From the NCBI GenBank assembly GCA_026545225.1, contig CM048850.1:29379797-29443796 (forward strand): a stretch of 64,000 bases of DNA, in the 5' to 3' direction. The notes beneath the pieces are model-generated. The model ran no database searches. It had not been told where the DNA came from and worked only from the letters and a program-made list of their open reading frames with translations. Numbering within the stretch: position 1 is the stretch's first letter; every line of letters starts with the position of its first letter. Source of the DNA: Cornus controversa. Lineage: Eukaryota > Streptophyta > Magnoliopsida > Cornales > Cornaceae. Below are positions 24,461 to 36,167 of this stretch, one piece after another. A program made the position numbers and the translations under genes.

Positions 24461-26065
24461 ACATATTGCTAGTCTCTTAGCAATAGAATAAAATAAAACT
24501 AAAACAAAAGAAACTAACAAATACTAACTAAACTACCTAATTCCACTTTCGTGGGAGAAATGATTGCATTTAGCATATGCAACAAGCCTTTAAACCCCTA
24601 GGTTCCCCCTAGTAGACGAGTATAGTCTCGTGAGGGTTTCCAGAAATGTTACCCACAAACATTCAAAATTATGTTTCAACATTAATCAAGAAGAAGATTA
24701 TAATACATAGTTACAAACTTGCATTCAAGAATAATTTCAAATTTTCAAATTCCACAATTCAAAGCAATGATCCCCACACACAATTCACATCAACATATAT
24801 CAAAGCAACTGATTCTAGCTCCCTCGTGTAAAGTGAACTAACAGTCCTCTTATGTAGCATAACCAAACTCTGAATATATTAAGTCACATACCCCTTCAAC
24901 TCACTAGCTCCCCTTATTGAAATCATATTTCCAAACATGAATACATGACTTTTTCATTTTTTTTTTCAATTCTTTTTTTCATTACTTTATTGGTTGTGCA
25001 ATGTCTTGATTTATTAAGCTTTCTGAAAGATCCATGTAGTAAGCTTTCAGTCAGTGACTCCCAAACCAGATGGCTTTAGGGCACTAGGCTTTAAGATACC
25101 CCAAAAAACCTAATTACTCGAATCAATCAGGTTACAAATCAAGACAACCAATGCTTATCTTTTCTCACCCTTTCACTTTTGACACGAACATTCCGTACTT
25201 CCTGAGGCATAGAGGCCCGGTTACTCATGAAAGAGATCAAATTGTTTTGCTATTCAACAAATATATTTCTCTTTTTTTTTCTCTTTTTTTTCATTGAAGT
25301 CAAGTAAAATACATTATCGGTACTTATTCTCAAGAGACACTAATTAATCTCAAGCATATGTAACACAATAACTCAGAGCCAAAGTTTATATCTCACAAAA
25401 TTATGCTAGTGTGTCTGTGCATCTGAGGAAACTAAAACCAATTACCCCAAGGCATATTAATGCAAACCATGATTAAAACTACTTAATTTAAACCACAGTT
25501 TTTAAAAATCTAAACATACTCAAAAATTGCAAGTTACGCACCTACATAAGATATTAATTCCCTGAATAATGTCAAAACATTCTATCTAAAAGCAAAATAA
25601 AATAAAATAAAATAAACAAACTAAGAAAATAAAATCCTAAAACAAAAAGAATTTCATAAAAAAATTTCCCATATTACAATAAAGCACATAAATTAGGCAT
25701 CGCCTCACCCCCAAACTTAAACTGTACATTGTCCTCAATGTACACCCAATAAAAGCATAGAGAAGGGTAAGAACGAGAATACCAGAAATCCGGAGAAGGA
25801 GTGGCACAAAAAGATATCAAACCAAGTTATAAGAAGGCAATGCAAGCACACCCCCAAACTTGGATGTTGCAACCTGTCAAAACAAACCACTATACCCTAA
25901 AGACCAAGTGAAATAGTATGTGTGAAAATATATAAGAAAATAGAATAATCCTAAAAAAATAAATTTTTTTTTTTAAAATCCTAAAGTCAGAAAAAAAATA
26001 AAAAATAAAAATAAAAAAATAAAAACTAAAAAAAAAATAAAATACAAAAGAGAGTTACCTTCCAG
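24461..26065. other. Non-coding 3' region of Athila copy 1
   Basis: 1.6 kb without ORFs, but matched closely by 43,382-44,960 of copy 2. It contains two extra polypurine-tract words and A-rich/T-rich runs (24,955-24,985, 25,265-25,292, 25,960-26,040). Confidence 0.7.
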
Positions 26066-27288
26066 TTAAGGATGTGGTGGTGACTGAGCATCTGAATCCG
26101 GGTTCGCCTGATGCATCAATGCATGCAGCATCCTCCTCATCTCTAGCTGATCCTAACGAGTCTCACAAAAGTGATCCGCCATCTCGGTCCGCAAAGCTCC
26201 AAACTGTGTGGAAACCTCAGCCTGTAAGGTGCCAAACTGGGCAGTCAACCCAACAATCTGCCCCTTTAAATAATGATAATCATGTCCACCAGCTTGTGCA
26301 TGTACATTCTCTTCTTCTGCTTCCATCTCCTCTGGATCTTCCACCGGTGGTGGTATATCTACCGCTTCCCCTCCCTGAGCCAATCGAGATACTTCACTTG
26401 GCGCTACTATGACTCTTTGATGCATATGAGATCGACTCAAATTCCATTCATGTGTGTTATAGTGAATATCATGTGGAAAGGCAAGCTCATCCTCATCTAC
26501 TGCATATCCCTGTGCAATGAGTAATTGATGAATGATAGTAGGGAATGGAAACTCCCAGTCACTTGCACTATCCGGTACCTTGGCCACAACCTTGGAATAG
26601 AACTTTTCAATTTGGCCCCAGACAATCTGTGGGAATGATAGCCAATGCCCAAAGTGTATGGCATATAAAGCTCTAAGGAACTCTTGACGCCTCTTGGTTT
26701 TATGTCCAATGGGACATATATTCTTGTACAAAACAGCATCAAGGAACCAAAGATGACTCGGCGTAGAAGACTTTGAAGCTGCATTACGCTTTGGCCTGGA
26801 GAATTGGTTAGTACACAAACGTGCAACCAAATTACCCACCGACAAATCATAGGATAAAGGAGTGTAGTTATTGGTCAAATCAACCGGACATTCACGAGGA
26901 CAGCCCATGGCAATACAATCGAAGACATATCAACCTGAACTCGTGTTCCATCCACTAAAGAAATAAGCACACCCTGCTCATCAGGTTTTGGCATTAAGTT
27001 CTGATAAAAGACTTTAACGAGCCTCGGGTATATAGTAGTAGATAATGGAATAAAAATCAAAGCCGACCGATGACAACGGATGTCAAAAATCCCCCATCGT
27101 GTCTTGGGAAACATAGCATATAGTTCAGCGATGTCAAACGTCTCTTCAAAATTCAAAGCTCTTGGATGCCATTTCTCTTGAATTTTATCTCGGTGAGATC
27201 TTGAGGAAACGGGTGTTGAATCATGTCTTGCTCGGCGAGGATTGTGCGAGCTTGAAGGACCTTGGTGACTTGCTCTCTTTGGTGCCAT
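26066..27288 (-). pseudogene. Athila post-pol ORF (so-called env-like ORF), copy 1
   Basis: It starts MAPKRASHQGPSSS at 27,288 and would end at the TAA at 26,066, about 400 residues. A short basic, Ser/Arg-rich N-terminus is followed by HPRALNFEETFDIAEL and KTRWGIFDIRCHRSA. After a shift near 26,900 comes a long domain with FSRPKRNAASKSSTPSHLWF and RRQEFLRALYAIHFGHWLSF. The C-terminus has heptad-like QFGTLQAEVSTQFGALRTEM (probable coiled coil) and an in-frame TAG at CETR*. Position after pol matches the ORF called env-like in Athila elements; its function is not established. I see no signal peptide and no clear membrane helix. Copy 2 carries the same ORF (44,951-46,142). Confidence 0.7.
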
Positions 27289-28140
27289 AGAAATAGAAAA
27301 AGCTTGGTTGAGGAATTAAATCAAACACTTGGTGTGCACAATAAAAGTTTCTCCTTCAACCTCTTCTTTCGGCAATTTTTTCACCCCAAATTGAACAATT
27401 TAATCCACCAATTATATCCCCCAAACTTGGTCTTCAAAAGCCCTCAAAAAGATCGGCACAATTTTGCAAAATAAAAACTCTACTTACTTTGATGAAGAAC
27501 TTTGAGAAAGTAAGAGTTTTCTTGAGAACTAGTGATGATCAATCCATTTTTGCTGTTGATGTTGATGATGATCAATGATGAATACTTGTTTGAGAATCAC
27601 CAATTGAAGAAAATATATTCTCGGTTAAAGTAGGAGTCAAATTGGATCCCAAAGTTGTCAAAAGAACAAGTAGTACATCATAGTTGGAGAGGGGGTCTTT
27701 ATAGACCTCAAAATTTTGGACAGCCCATTTTTGGGCAAGGGGGATCGATCCCCCTTGGATGGGGCAATCGATCGCCCCTTTGCTGGTCCTCCCATGTTGA
27801 AAAATCATGGGGGTGATCGATCCCCCCTGTTGATGCCTGTTTGAGCCTCCATCGCCCAAGGTCGACTGGGATGTGTATTTTTGGAGTCTCTATCACCCAA
27901 GGTCAACCAAGAGCTCATTTTTTCACCTGTCTTGAGTCCAAAGACCTCGTTACACCTCTTGGCATCCTCCGGAAGCAACTTATACATCAAAAAATTCAAG
28001 AAAACACATCAAAATGCAACTAAAATTGAAAGAAAAATTAGGAAAACGTAAACTAAAAATTAAAATTAAAGAAAACTAAAGAAATTAAAGGATAGAAATA
28101 CATACAAATCCTACAATTTAACGTCTGTAGGAGACGATCA
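27289..28140. other. Spacer between pol and the post-pol ORF, with palindromes
   Basis: Non-coding, shared with copy 2 (46,143-46,990). The + strand has GGGGGATCGATCCCCC (27,738-27,753), GGCAATCGATCGCCCC (about 27,763-27,778) and GGGGGTGATCGATCCCCC (about 27,809-27,827). A polypurine-tract word lies at 27,417-27,428. Confidence 0.7.
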
Positions 28141-28149
28141 ACTCTCCGA

Positions 28150-31100
28150 AGGGTTAAGTCAGATAGACGGGATCTGTCAAGTCGACAGACTCCACGTCTC
28201 TTGTTGGCACAAATCCTTCTACACAATACTTCAACCTTTGCCCATTAACTTCTTTATCAAAAATTCAAAACAATTGTTCATCGGGAAATGAATCACCAAT
28301 AGGTAATGCATCAAACACAGGCTCAGACACAATCTGAGATAAATGATCCGCAACTACATTCTCTGTCCCCTTCTTGTCTTTGATCTCCAAATTGAATTCT
28401 TGTAACAATAAAATCCATCGAATAAGACGCAGTTAGGTTTCCTTCTTATCCAATAAGTGTCTCAATGTTGCATGATCAGAGTAGACAACCACCTTGGACC
28501 CTAATAAGTTTGAACAAAACTTGTCCAGGGCAAACACTACAGCTAAAAGCTATTTCTTTGTGGTTGTATAATTAAGTTGGGCATCAGAGAGAGTCTTACT
28601 AGCGTAATAAATAACATATGGTCGTTTCTCTTCTCTTTGTCCCAGCACTGCTCCTACTGCATAATCAGAAGCATCACACAAAATTTCAAAAGGTAGAGCC
28701 CATTTTGGAGATTGCATGATTGGTGTAGAGGATAATAAAGACCTAAGCTTCTCAAAAGCTTGCACACTGATTCGTGTGTGAGTGCGTCTCAAATTATAAT
28801 TACCACACTTCATAATAGAACGAATTCCTTACAGAATAGGGCTATCGAAAGGGGTGTCGAACCTCAAGGATTATGATCTGATGAGTTGGAATACGGAATT
28901 AATTCTAATTAAATTTATAAAGAGAAGAAATCTAATTTTTATATTTAAACTAATTAAAAAGCAAAAGAAAATAAATCAAAGGAAATAGATAGTGAAGATA
29001 ATATGAGATAAATCTAGGGTATTTGACTTCACCACTAACTCCACAATCAATGGTCAATTGAATTGACTATGGGAAATTACATCATGCATAAGTGGTGTCG
29101 GTGGCTACAAGCTCACCTTCGTCCATCAAGAAGATAACATATGATTAAGGCTAACTCATGGACTATCTTCGATTGGCATGGGCCATCTGCCTAACTACTC
29201 TAATCTAGGGTGCAGTATGGTTCATCTTCTCTAAGCATAATCCATCAAAGCTTTTAATGATATATTCAGTGATTATCATTGTGTAAAAATCTCTCTCATG
29301 ATCACAGAAAATAAGAGAGATCGAGTTCAATAACAACAACTAAATATCTAAGATAAGATAAGAAATCATTGGAATTAAATTTATAAGACTTTTATTGCTC
29401 AATTTTATAATAAGAATCCTCTAAATTACACAATCTATGCATGAACATAAAGGTCCCCAATAATTAAAACAATCAAACCATTGATGCTTTGTTAGGGCTA
29501 CATCAAAACCCTAGTGGATGAACTAGAAGCTCATGGTAGAAGAAGAAGCTTCAACTGTTGAGGAAGAAGGCATCATCTTCATGAATTATGCGTAAGACTC
29601 CATTCTCCAAAGCTCTGCAAAGTATGTCTTCAATTCTGTCCAAAGGCTCTCTAAACTCTTCAAACTATCTCCAACTCAGCCTCCAATTCTTCACTTTATG
29701 CCCCAAGAGAATACACCAAAGTCCTAATCCAATTAGGAATTACTTAGGTTTTCCCGCAGCACTAATCAGGTGGGTTTTTTCTACTGACGTTCGGCCCAAC
29801 TTTTGACCTACTATAAGTTCGATTCACGAAATTTTTCTAAAATACAAAAGTGTCCAGAATCGAATTTGGTTCAACCTAAACGAAAATTAAGTGGATTTGA
29901 GGCTCAGAAGTAACACTTCTGGTCTATTTTCCAAAACGGGATTAAAACTGTATTAAGCGCAGATTTGGGCTTCAGGCCCGAAACCTTCTTAAACAACTAT
30001 AATTCTCTTGGACCTCTTCCTTGGGCTGATTTGAGTTGAAATAAATATTTGAATGGATCTCCTTGATGTAGGCTTCATCTAACCATCTTTGATGTCATCT
30101 TTAAAAGCCCAAAATCATAGTTTTGACTGAAATAATCATTAAGGCCCTGAAAATACAGAAAACACTAAAACGAAGTAAAATCACAAAATAATCTATCACT
30201 AAGAGAATAAAATATATAAGTTAAGAGGCTAGAATGCATAACATTCAACGCCGATCACACACACTCTTCATCAAAGGAAAAGGGAAAATCTTTAGATAAC
30301 AAGTGGCACAATGGTCGAGCAATTTTACTGAAATCCTTGATGAATTTTTTATAGAATCCATCATGGCCTAAGAAAGAACAAACATGCTTCACCGAAGTTG
30401 GAGGAGGAAGAGTAGCAATCAAGTCGATCTTTGCTTTATCAACTTCAATGCCTCTCTCTGAAACAATATGGCCCAACACAATACCCTCTTTCACCATAAA
30501 ATGGCTCTTCTCTCAAGTAAGTACCAAATTTCGTTCTCAACACCTTTGAAGCACAAGTGATAAATTGCTCAAACAGTCTTCAAAGGATGATCCAAAAATA
30601 GAGAAGTCATCCATGAACACCTCCAAGAATTTTTCCACCATGTTAGAAAGGATGGCCATCATATACCTCTGGAATGTCGTCGGAGCATTACATAACCCAA
30701 AGGGCATACGACGATAAGCAAAAGTACCAAAGGGACAAGTGAAAGTAGTCTTCTCTTGATTTTCTGGATCCATAACCACTTGGTTATAACCAGAGTAGCC
30801 AACCAGAAAGCAATAATAGCTCTGACCAGCTAACATTTTAAGTATTTGATCAATGAATGGAAGAGGAAAGTGATCCTTCCTTGTCATGGAATTGAGCTTT
30901 CTGTAATCAATGCAAACACGCCAACCTGTGGCAGTACGTTGTGGAACAAGCTCTCCCATAGAGTTAGGGGCAATAGTAAGACCAGACTTCTTAGGAACCA
31001 CTTGTGTTGGACTAAACCATGTGCTGTCAGAAATTGGATAAATAATACCTGCATCAAGTAACTTGACAACCTCTTTCTTTATTACCTCCTTGTTATTGGG

Positions 31101-31346
31101 GTTCAGTCACCTCTGTGCCTCTCTAGACGGTTTACATCCTTCTTCCAAATGGATTTTATGCATGCAAATTGAGGGGTCAATGCCCTTAAGATCAGCAACA
31201 CTCCACCCAATTGCTTCATGATGTTGATATAAGACCTCTACTAAGCACTTCTCTTGAGTTTCTGTCAGATTAGAGGCAATGATAACAGGTAGAGTTCTCT
31301 GTGCCCCCAAAAATACATACTTCAACTTGTCAGGCAAAGGCTTCAA
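28150..31346 (-). pseudogene. Athila pol copy 1: RT, RNase H, integrase tail
   Basis: RT copies element RNA into DNA; RNase H removes the template. RT N-terminal part: LPVIIASNLTETQEKCLVEV and IGWSVADLKGIDPSICMHKI (31,346-31,107). RT fingers/palm: RVCIDYRKLNSMTRKDHFPL, then TFTCPFGTFAYRRMPFGLCN and the catalytic EVFMDDFSIFG (31,001-30,537). The connection ends FDEECV at 30,263, where a solo LTR (28,768-30,257) interrupts. RNase H resumes at 28,762 with ILCDASDYAVGAVLGQ and VIYYASKTLSDAQLNY. Near 28,280 the frame passes from an RNase H-tail motif (FPDEQLF) straight into VNGQRLKYCVEG, the end of Athila integrase, so the integrase core was deleted. The catalytic FMDD is present, but stops and shifts abolish function. 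Confidence 0.85.
28768..30257 (-). mobile_element. Solo Athila LTR inside Athila RT-RNase H
   Basis: 1,490 bases, TGATTCGTGTGTGAGTGCG to GCCGATCA, flanked by a perfect CACAC duplication (28,763-28,767 and 30,258-30,262). Deleting the LTR and one duplication copy rejoins the polymerase frame exactly. It is the same family as its host. Confidence 0.95.
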
Positions 31347-31468
31347 TTCTAATTACGGAGGGGACTCCAATGAAGGCACTAGGGGAGTGCTAGAGAGAGA
31401 AGGGAGTGGCTCAATTAGAATTCTCCATGGTGGAGTATTATGAATAGCATCCACTTTCAGCATAGAAT

Positions 31469-32286
31469 TCACCTCTTCACACAACTATCATCATAAATTG
31501 TCTTGTAGTCATAAAGAGACTTACATACCTCCAAGGAGTTTCGAGATACACATGATGAAATAAATTCCTCTACACATTCATCAATATCATCCATGCAGAA
31601 CACAGCACTCTGATCTGGAGGGTGTTGGATAGCATTAAAAATATTAAGCTTGACATTCATGTTACCAAATGAAATGTCCATGATCCCCGACCTATAATTT
31701 ATGCAAGCATCGGTAGTAGCCTAGAAAGTCGACCAAGGATCGCTGGAATGTGCCTCTTTAGGTTGTGAACTGGCTCAGTGTCAAGTACAATAAAATCAAC
31801 TAGAAAGTAGAACTTGTCCACTTTAATGAGCACATCTTCAATGATCCCACGGGGTTGCTTTGTTGATCTGTCTGCAAATTGCAATACCACCGAGGTAGGC
31901 TTCAATTTTTCCAAGCCTAATTGTAAGTACACTGAATAGGGTAGCAAATTTACACTTGCACCCAAATCAAGAAGAGCTTTATCAACATGGTGCTCCCTAA
32001 TGATGCATGAGATAGTTGGAGCACTAGGATCTTTGTACTTGGGAGGAGTGCACTGCTGAATTATAGAACTCACTTGTTATGGAAGGATCACTTTTTGTGG
32101 CACATGACTTTTAGAACGCCTTTTCTGAGTCCACAAGTCCTTCAAAAATTTAACATATGGAGGAATTTGTTTGATGGCATCAAGGAGTTCTAAAGCAAAG
32201 GGACAAGCTGCATGACATGATGGAGTGGGTTGTTTCAAGGAAACGTTGTGGGAAAAGAGCCTTGGGCTCATAAGAAATTTTAGCAC
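31469..32286 (-). pseudogene. Athila aspartic protease region, copy 1
   Basis: The minus-strand frame 32,073-31,699 holds ALLDLGASVNLLPYSVY, the D-x-G-A/S active site loop of the retroviral-type protease, then VVLQFADRSTKQPRGI and VDFIVLDTEP. In the next frame (31,681-31,469) comes INYRSGIMDISFGNMNVKLN-like sequence leading towards RT. Protease cuts the Gag-Pol polyprotein. The 32,286-32,077 piece (PYVKFLKDLWTQKRR) is the Gag-protease linker. The frames are broken by at least two shifts. Copy 2 has the same region at 48,352-47,980. Confidence 0.85.
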
Positions 32287-32459
32287 TTGGATTTGTGGTC
32301 ACTTTTTCTTCTTCTTTCTTTTCCCCCACCTTGTTATCAATTATTTTTCCACTCCTCAAAGTGGTAATAGCTTGAACCTGCTCATGGTGTGGGTTGCTTG
32401 TGGAAGCTTACATCCCTCTTGGATTAGTAATTGGTTGAATAGGGAGTTTCTCTTCTTCT

Positions 32460-33875
32460 CTTTTACTTAATGAAGTAGCAAGTTGTCCAAACTGAGATTC
32501 CAGTTTGGCAATAGATTGAGAATGAGAGTGCACTAGCTGAACTGTAGATTGTACTATAGCTACAGTAGCTTGCACTGTCTCTATAATGGAATCAAGCTTA
32601 TCAAACTTTGCTAAGGTGAGTGTCAGCTTGTCTTAAATAGCAAAAATTCTCTGTGCCATAGGAACTTGTGTTTGATATTGCAGTTGAGGTACAAAATTCC
32701 TAGGTTGATATGATGGTTGCATTGCTGCCCCTTGGTTACTATAAGAAAAACTAGGATGATTCCTCCATACAGGATTGTAAGTATTGCCTCGTGGATGATT
32801 CATTGGTCCAGTGAATGCAGCTTGGACTTGCTCATGTTGAACATCAAAAAATTGCCCCATTGAAGGACAATTGTTCACATTATGCATAAGACTAAAGCAA
32901 AATTCACAAGGGCCTAACAATAAAGAATTTGAAGTAGACGGAGTTTGATTGGCAGCCATAATTGCTGCTACCTTCTGTGCAATTAGATCAATGTCGGTTG
33001 GCATAGCTTTTGAAGCACCAACCTCAAAAATTCCATCAGTCTTCCTTGTAGTGACAGGTCTGCTAGAACAAGTAGATGATATATGTTGTAGAGAGTTCTC
33101 ACTAAGATTTTTAACTAAGTTTCATGCCTCTTCTTCACTCTTCAACATAAAAGTATCTCCACAAGATGCATCAACCATCTGTCTGTTGGCTTTTGTCAGC
33201 CCTTCATGAAAACTCTGCACTAGTTGCCACTTGGGAACTTGATGATGAGGACACTTCCTAAGAAGGTCCTTGAATCTTTTCCATGTCTCATAAAATTATT
33301 CCCCCTCATGTTGGGAGAAACCAGTGATAGCACATCTGAACTGATTGGTCTTCCCTATCGAAAAATACTTCTTGAGAAACTCATGTTGCATCTAAGTCCA
33401 AGTCGTGATAGAACCTGCCGGTAGAGAATTGAACCAATACTTTGCTTTATCTTTCAGGGAGAATGGAAAAAGTCTCATTCTAAAAGCATCTTCAGAGAAG
33501 TTGTGAATTTTGGTAGTTGAGCACACTGAATTCATCTAAATGCTTGTAAGGGTCCTCTTGAGTCAGCCCAAAGTAAGATGGTAGCATCTGAATACTGCTG
33601 AACTTGATCTCATAATTTTGTGCTATGATATTGGGCAGTTGAAAACCAGCTGGTGAAGTGTATGACTCAGGAACATAGTAGTCCCTAAGCAATCTAACCC
33701 TTTCTCCAGCAACATTAGGAATAAGATTGTTATTCCTTTCTTCCTTCATGTCTTCAACGAATTCTTCCTCTTGCACAATGGTATCAACAGGGATGTTCCT
33801 CGGTTGTCTAAGAATACGTTCAGGCTCAGGATCAATAAGTATCAAAGGACCAGCCACAGAACGACGACCTTGCAT
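32460..33875 (-). pseudogene. Athila Gag, copy 1
   Basis: It starts MQGRRSVAGPLILIDPEPER at 33,875. First frame to 33,492: RVRLLRDYYVPESYTSPAGF and a capsid start (FGLTQEDPYKHLDEF). After a shift come MRLFPFSLKDKAKYWFNSLP and CPHHQVPKWQLVQSFHEGL, the capsid core. A further frame (33,004-32,633) has CEFCFSLMHNVNNC, a changed zinc knuckle in which the usual Gly/His part is weak, and NTYNPVWRNHPSFSYSNQG, a hallmark of Athila Gag. The tail (about 32,620-32,480) is Gln/Ser-rich. At least four stops or shifts are present. Confidence 0.85.
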
Positions 33876-34021
33876 ATATTAACGAAAAGCACCTGAAAAG
33901 AAAACAAAAACAAAAATTAAAAACAAAATATAATAATTTCCTAAACTAAAAATCTAATTAAAATTAATTCTGTAAAATCCAATCAATCAAATAGATAATC
34001 CCCGGCAAAGCCGCCAAAAAT
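33876..34021 (-). promoter_or_regulatory. Athila leader and primer binding site
   Basis: At 34,018-34,000 the minus strand reads TTGGCGGCTTTGCCGGGGA beside the 5' LTR, close to the conserved Athila-group primer site. The rest is a short AT-rich leader. Confidence 0.7.
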
Positions 34022-35504
34022 TGATTCGTGTGTGAGTGCGTCTCAAATTATAATTACCACACTTCGCAGTAGAACGAATTCCTTGCAGAATAGGGCTATC
34101 GAAAGGGGTGTCGAACCTCAAGGATTATGGTCTGAATGAGTTGGAACACGGAATTAATTCTAATTAAATTTAGAAAGAGAAGAAATCTAATTTTTTTATA
34201 TTTAAACTAATTAAAAATTAAAATAAAATAAAATAAAGGAAATAGAGAGTGAAGATAATATGAGATAAATCTAGGGTATTTGACTTCACCACTAACTCCA
34301 CAATCAATGGTTAATTGAATCAACTATAGGGAATTATATCATGCATAAGTGGTGTCGGTGGCTACAAGCTCACCTTCATCCGTCAAGAAGATAACATATG
34401 ATTAAGGCTAAGTCATGGACTATCTTCGATTGGCATCGGTCATCTGCCTAACTACTCTAATCTAGGGTGCAGTATGGTCCATCTTCTCTAGGCATACTCC
34501 ATCAAAGCGTATAATGATATATTCAGTGATTACCATTATGTAATAATCGCTCTCATGATCACAGAAAATAGGAGAGATTGAGTTCAATAACAATAACTAA
34601 ATATCTAAGACAAGATAAGAAATTATTGAAACTGAATTTATAAGACTTGTATTGCTCAATTCTATAATAAGAATCATCTAAATTACACAATCTATGCATG
34701 AACATAAAGGTCCCCAATAATTAAAACAATCAAACCATTGATGCTTTGTTAGGGCTACATCAAAATCCTAGTGGATGAACTAGCCACTCATGGCAGAAGA
34801 AGAAGCTTCAACGGTTGAGGAAGAAGGCATCATCTTCATGAATTATGTGTAAGACTTCGTTCTCCAATGGTCCTCCACTCAAAAGCTCTAGAAATCATGT
34901 CTTCAATCTGTCCAAAGGCTCTCTAAGCTCTCCAATATCTCCAAAAATAGCCTTCAATTTGCCACTTTATGTACCAAGATAATACATCAAAGTCTTAATC
35001 CCATAGCACTAATCAGGTGGGTTTTTCCTACTGACGTTTGACCCAAATTTTGACCCACTAGAAGTCCGATTCACAAATTTTCTGTGAAATACAAAAGTGT
35101 GCAGAATCGAATTTCGTTTAACTTATATGAAAATTAAGTCAATTTGAGGCTCAAAAATAACACTTCTGGTCCATTTTTCAAAATGAGATTAAGACTATAT
35201 TAAGCGCAGATTTGGACTTCAAGCCTGAAACCTTCTTAAGCAGCTGTAATTCTCTTGGACCTCTTCCTTGGGCTAATTTAAGTTGAAATAAATATTTGAA
35301 TAGATCCTTTTGATGTAGGCTTCATCTAACCATCTTGGATATCATCTTTAAAAGCTCAAAATCATGGTTTTAACTGAAATAATCATTAAGGCCCTGAAAA
35401 TACAGAAAACACTAAAATGAAGTAAAATAATAAAATAATCTATCACTAAGAGAATAAAATACATAAGTTAAGAGGCTAGAATGCGTAACATTCAACGCCG
35501 ATCA
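34022..35504 (-). repeat. 5' LTR of Athila copy 1
   Basis: 1,483 bases, TGATTCGTGTGTGAGTGCG to GCCGATCA, followed by the CGAAG duplication. It would contain the promoter for the minus-strand transcript. Confidence 0.92.
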
Positions 35505-36167
35505 CGAAGCCACTTACGGGCCAGGTGTTTGAGGGGGAGAGGGTCTCACTCCAACATAATTTGAAGTTTAGTTTTGGGTTAATTGTATAGCTTGATGATT
35601 ATGATTTTAGGACCTGCAGTCCGGTCTGTTTGGAACTATTATGTATTTATTTTTGTAATTATCTTTAATTGACTGAAAATATGAGAAAAAATTAGAAAAA
35701 TTGTTCTAATGTTCTGTAATTATGAAAATCTTAGGGTTTAATTATTATAGGAAACTGTAGTTCTAAACATATTAATTTTTGAGGATTAATCAACTAATGA
35801 TATATAGAAATACAAAGCATGATCGTATTGTTTAACGATGATTGTGTTTAGTAATTTTTTGCTGAGCTTATGAGTTCACCCTATTAATATTTCAGGTATT
35901 TGCACATTAGCACGTGAAAGAGACACATGATATGGATGGAGACTAGTTAGCCATGGGTTTATTTACTTTCATTAGCATAGTGCCTCCATATTGAGAACTC
36001 TTGTAACATAGATGAGGGGTTTAAATTTGGTGATGTTATATTTGATATTTATAGTTGATACTTGTGTAATGAGGATTGTACTCTCGATAAAATTTTGAAT
36101 AAATGGTCTTGATTTTATAATTTGATGGATGTTTATTGTGCGTGCTCGTGGGAAGCGGGGCCTGACA

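Larger units (their letters stand above)
19160..35504 (-). mobile_element. Athila-like Ty3/gypsy retrotransposon, copy 1
   Basis: It is flanked by a perfect 5-base duplication, CGAAG (19,155-19,159 and 35,505-35,509). Minus-strand order: 5' LTR 35,504-34,022; primer site 34,018-34,000; gag 33,875 to about 32,470; protease about 32,290-31,690; RT 31,346-30,263; RNase H from 28,762; integrase tail 28,260-28,160; spacer; extra ORF 27,288-26,066; non-coding tail; polypurine tract 24,460-24,448; 3' LTR 24,447-19,160. Gag, protease and RT motifs and the primer site TTGGCGGCTTTGCCGGGGA are those of the Athila group. Two solo LTRs are nested in it (19,634-23,413 and 28,768-30,257). The integrase core is absent and every ORF has breaks, so it is dead. 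Confidence 0.9.
18156..36167 (+). mobile_element. Gypsy-type solo LTR, split by Athila copy 1
   Basis: Net length is about 1.66 kb. It begins TGTAATTTATGAGC at 18,156 and ends GCGGGGCCTGACA at 36,167. The flanks AACCT (18,151-18,155) and CACCT (36,168-36,172) agree at four of five bases, a plausible target duplication. Start and end resemble the LTR type at 571-2,895 but in the opposite orientation. Athila copy 1 is inserted at 19,160. The left boundary is less sure than the right. Confidence 0.5.
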
